From: Hyphomicrobiales bacterium
GTDB taxonomy: Bacteria > Pseudomonadota > Alphaproteobacteria > Rhizobiales > Rhizobiaceae
DNA length: 35,017 nt
Assembly (NCBI GenBank): GCA_900469625.1
Contig: UBXV01000056.1
Span: 1 to 35,017 of the forward strand
Direction of reading: 5' to 3'
Shown: positions 34,885-35,017 of the stretch, piece after piece
How the letters are laid out: the number at the start of each line of letters is the position of its first letter
How positions within the stretch are numbered: the stretch's first letter is position 1
Position numbers and translations under genes: made by a program
Notes under the pieces: model-generated
Database searches by the model: none
What the model saw: the letters and a program-made list of their open reading frames with translations, nothing else
Told to the model about the DNA's origin: nothing

Positions 34885-34900
34885 GACCAAGCCCTTGTTT
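34875..34900 (+). terminator. Possible terminator overlapping the lipoprotein stop codon
   Basis: CAAGGGCT (34875-34882), loop GAGACCA, AGCCCTTG (34890-34897), then TTT. The 8-bp stem begins in the last codons of the gene. The U tract is short. Confidence 0.5.
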
Positions 34901-35017
34901 CCATGGAATAATCCACAGGATCTGATCGTTTTGCCCGGGCTTTGCATTTTTTACAGAAAAATGAAAATTGCCGCTTGCGGTTATCAAATCGCCTGATTAT
35001 AAGACGCCCACACAGCA

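Overview
The window looks like chromosomal DNA of an alphaproteobacterium of the Rhizobiaceae, probably Ensifer/Sinorhizobium or a close Rhizobium relative. The grounds are high GC, a phosphatidylcholine synthase (Pcs), a ppiD-trpD-trpC-moaC-moeA gene order, an NDUFS4-type complex I accessory protein, an Omp25/31-type porin-like protein and a DUF1062 protein. The assignment comes from recognising protein families, not from a database search. Most of the window is housekeeping sequence in compact operons. Only about 25.3-27.6 kb looks like a small accessory patch.

Layout. 1-4.2 kb: the 5' end of glmU (minus strand), a divergent polytopic membrane protein resembling GT-C enzymes, and a Na/Pi cotransporter with a PhoU domain. 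4.2-9.7 kb: a plus-strand run ppiD-like, trpD, trpC, moaC, moeA, which links envelope protein folding, tryptophan synthesis and molybdenum cofactor synthesis. It is followed by a strong terminator and a possible small RNA. 9.9-18.9 kb: minus-strand genes for a CNNM/CBS/CorC protein, a GntR/FadR regulator, a four-gene BMP-type (purine nucleoside-like) ABC importer, a quinone oxidoreductase and pcs. 19.2-22.3 kb: a ubiquinone-type hydroxylase, a convergent AEC permease that overlaps it by 33 bp, and ccdA. 22.5-26.2 kb: tRNA-Lys, a GlxA-type AraC regulator, a small-RNA-like locus, a membrane GGDEF cyclase, tRNA-Pro, the NDUFS4-like gene and tRNA-Arg.

26.2-27.5 kb is the least ordinary part. A stretch of 659 bp without a supportable gene follows tRNA-Arg. 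It leads to an unrecognised 179-residue protein made of two copies of a motif built around W..H, DFR and QGHN. Its Shine-Dalgarno sequence is folded into a long hairpin, and a 15-bp stem-loop lies just after its stop codon.

27.6-35 kb: a histidine phosphatase, a stand-alone D-Ala-D-Ala ligase, a compact multi-helix RNA-like element ahead of a DUF1062 gene, an outer-membrane beta-barrel protein, a double cold-shock-domain protein translationally coupled to a secreted DUF192 protein, a glyoxalase I-like protein and an M15/YcbK-like lipoprotein.

No insertion sequence, integrase, phage gene, toxin-antitoxin pair, CRISPR array or rRNA was found. The candidates for undescribed biology are the two-repeat orphan protein with its hairpin-masked ribosome site, two terminator-bearing small-RNA-like loci (about 9.74-9.85 kb and 23.65-23.76 kb) and the structured element at 29.64-29.73 kb.
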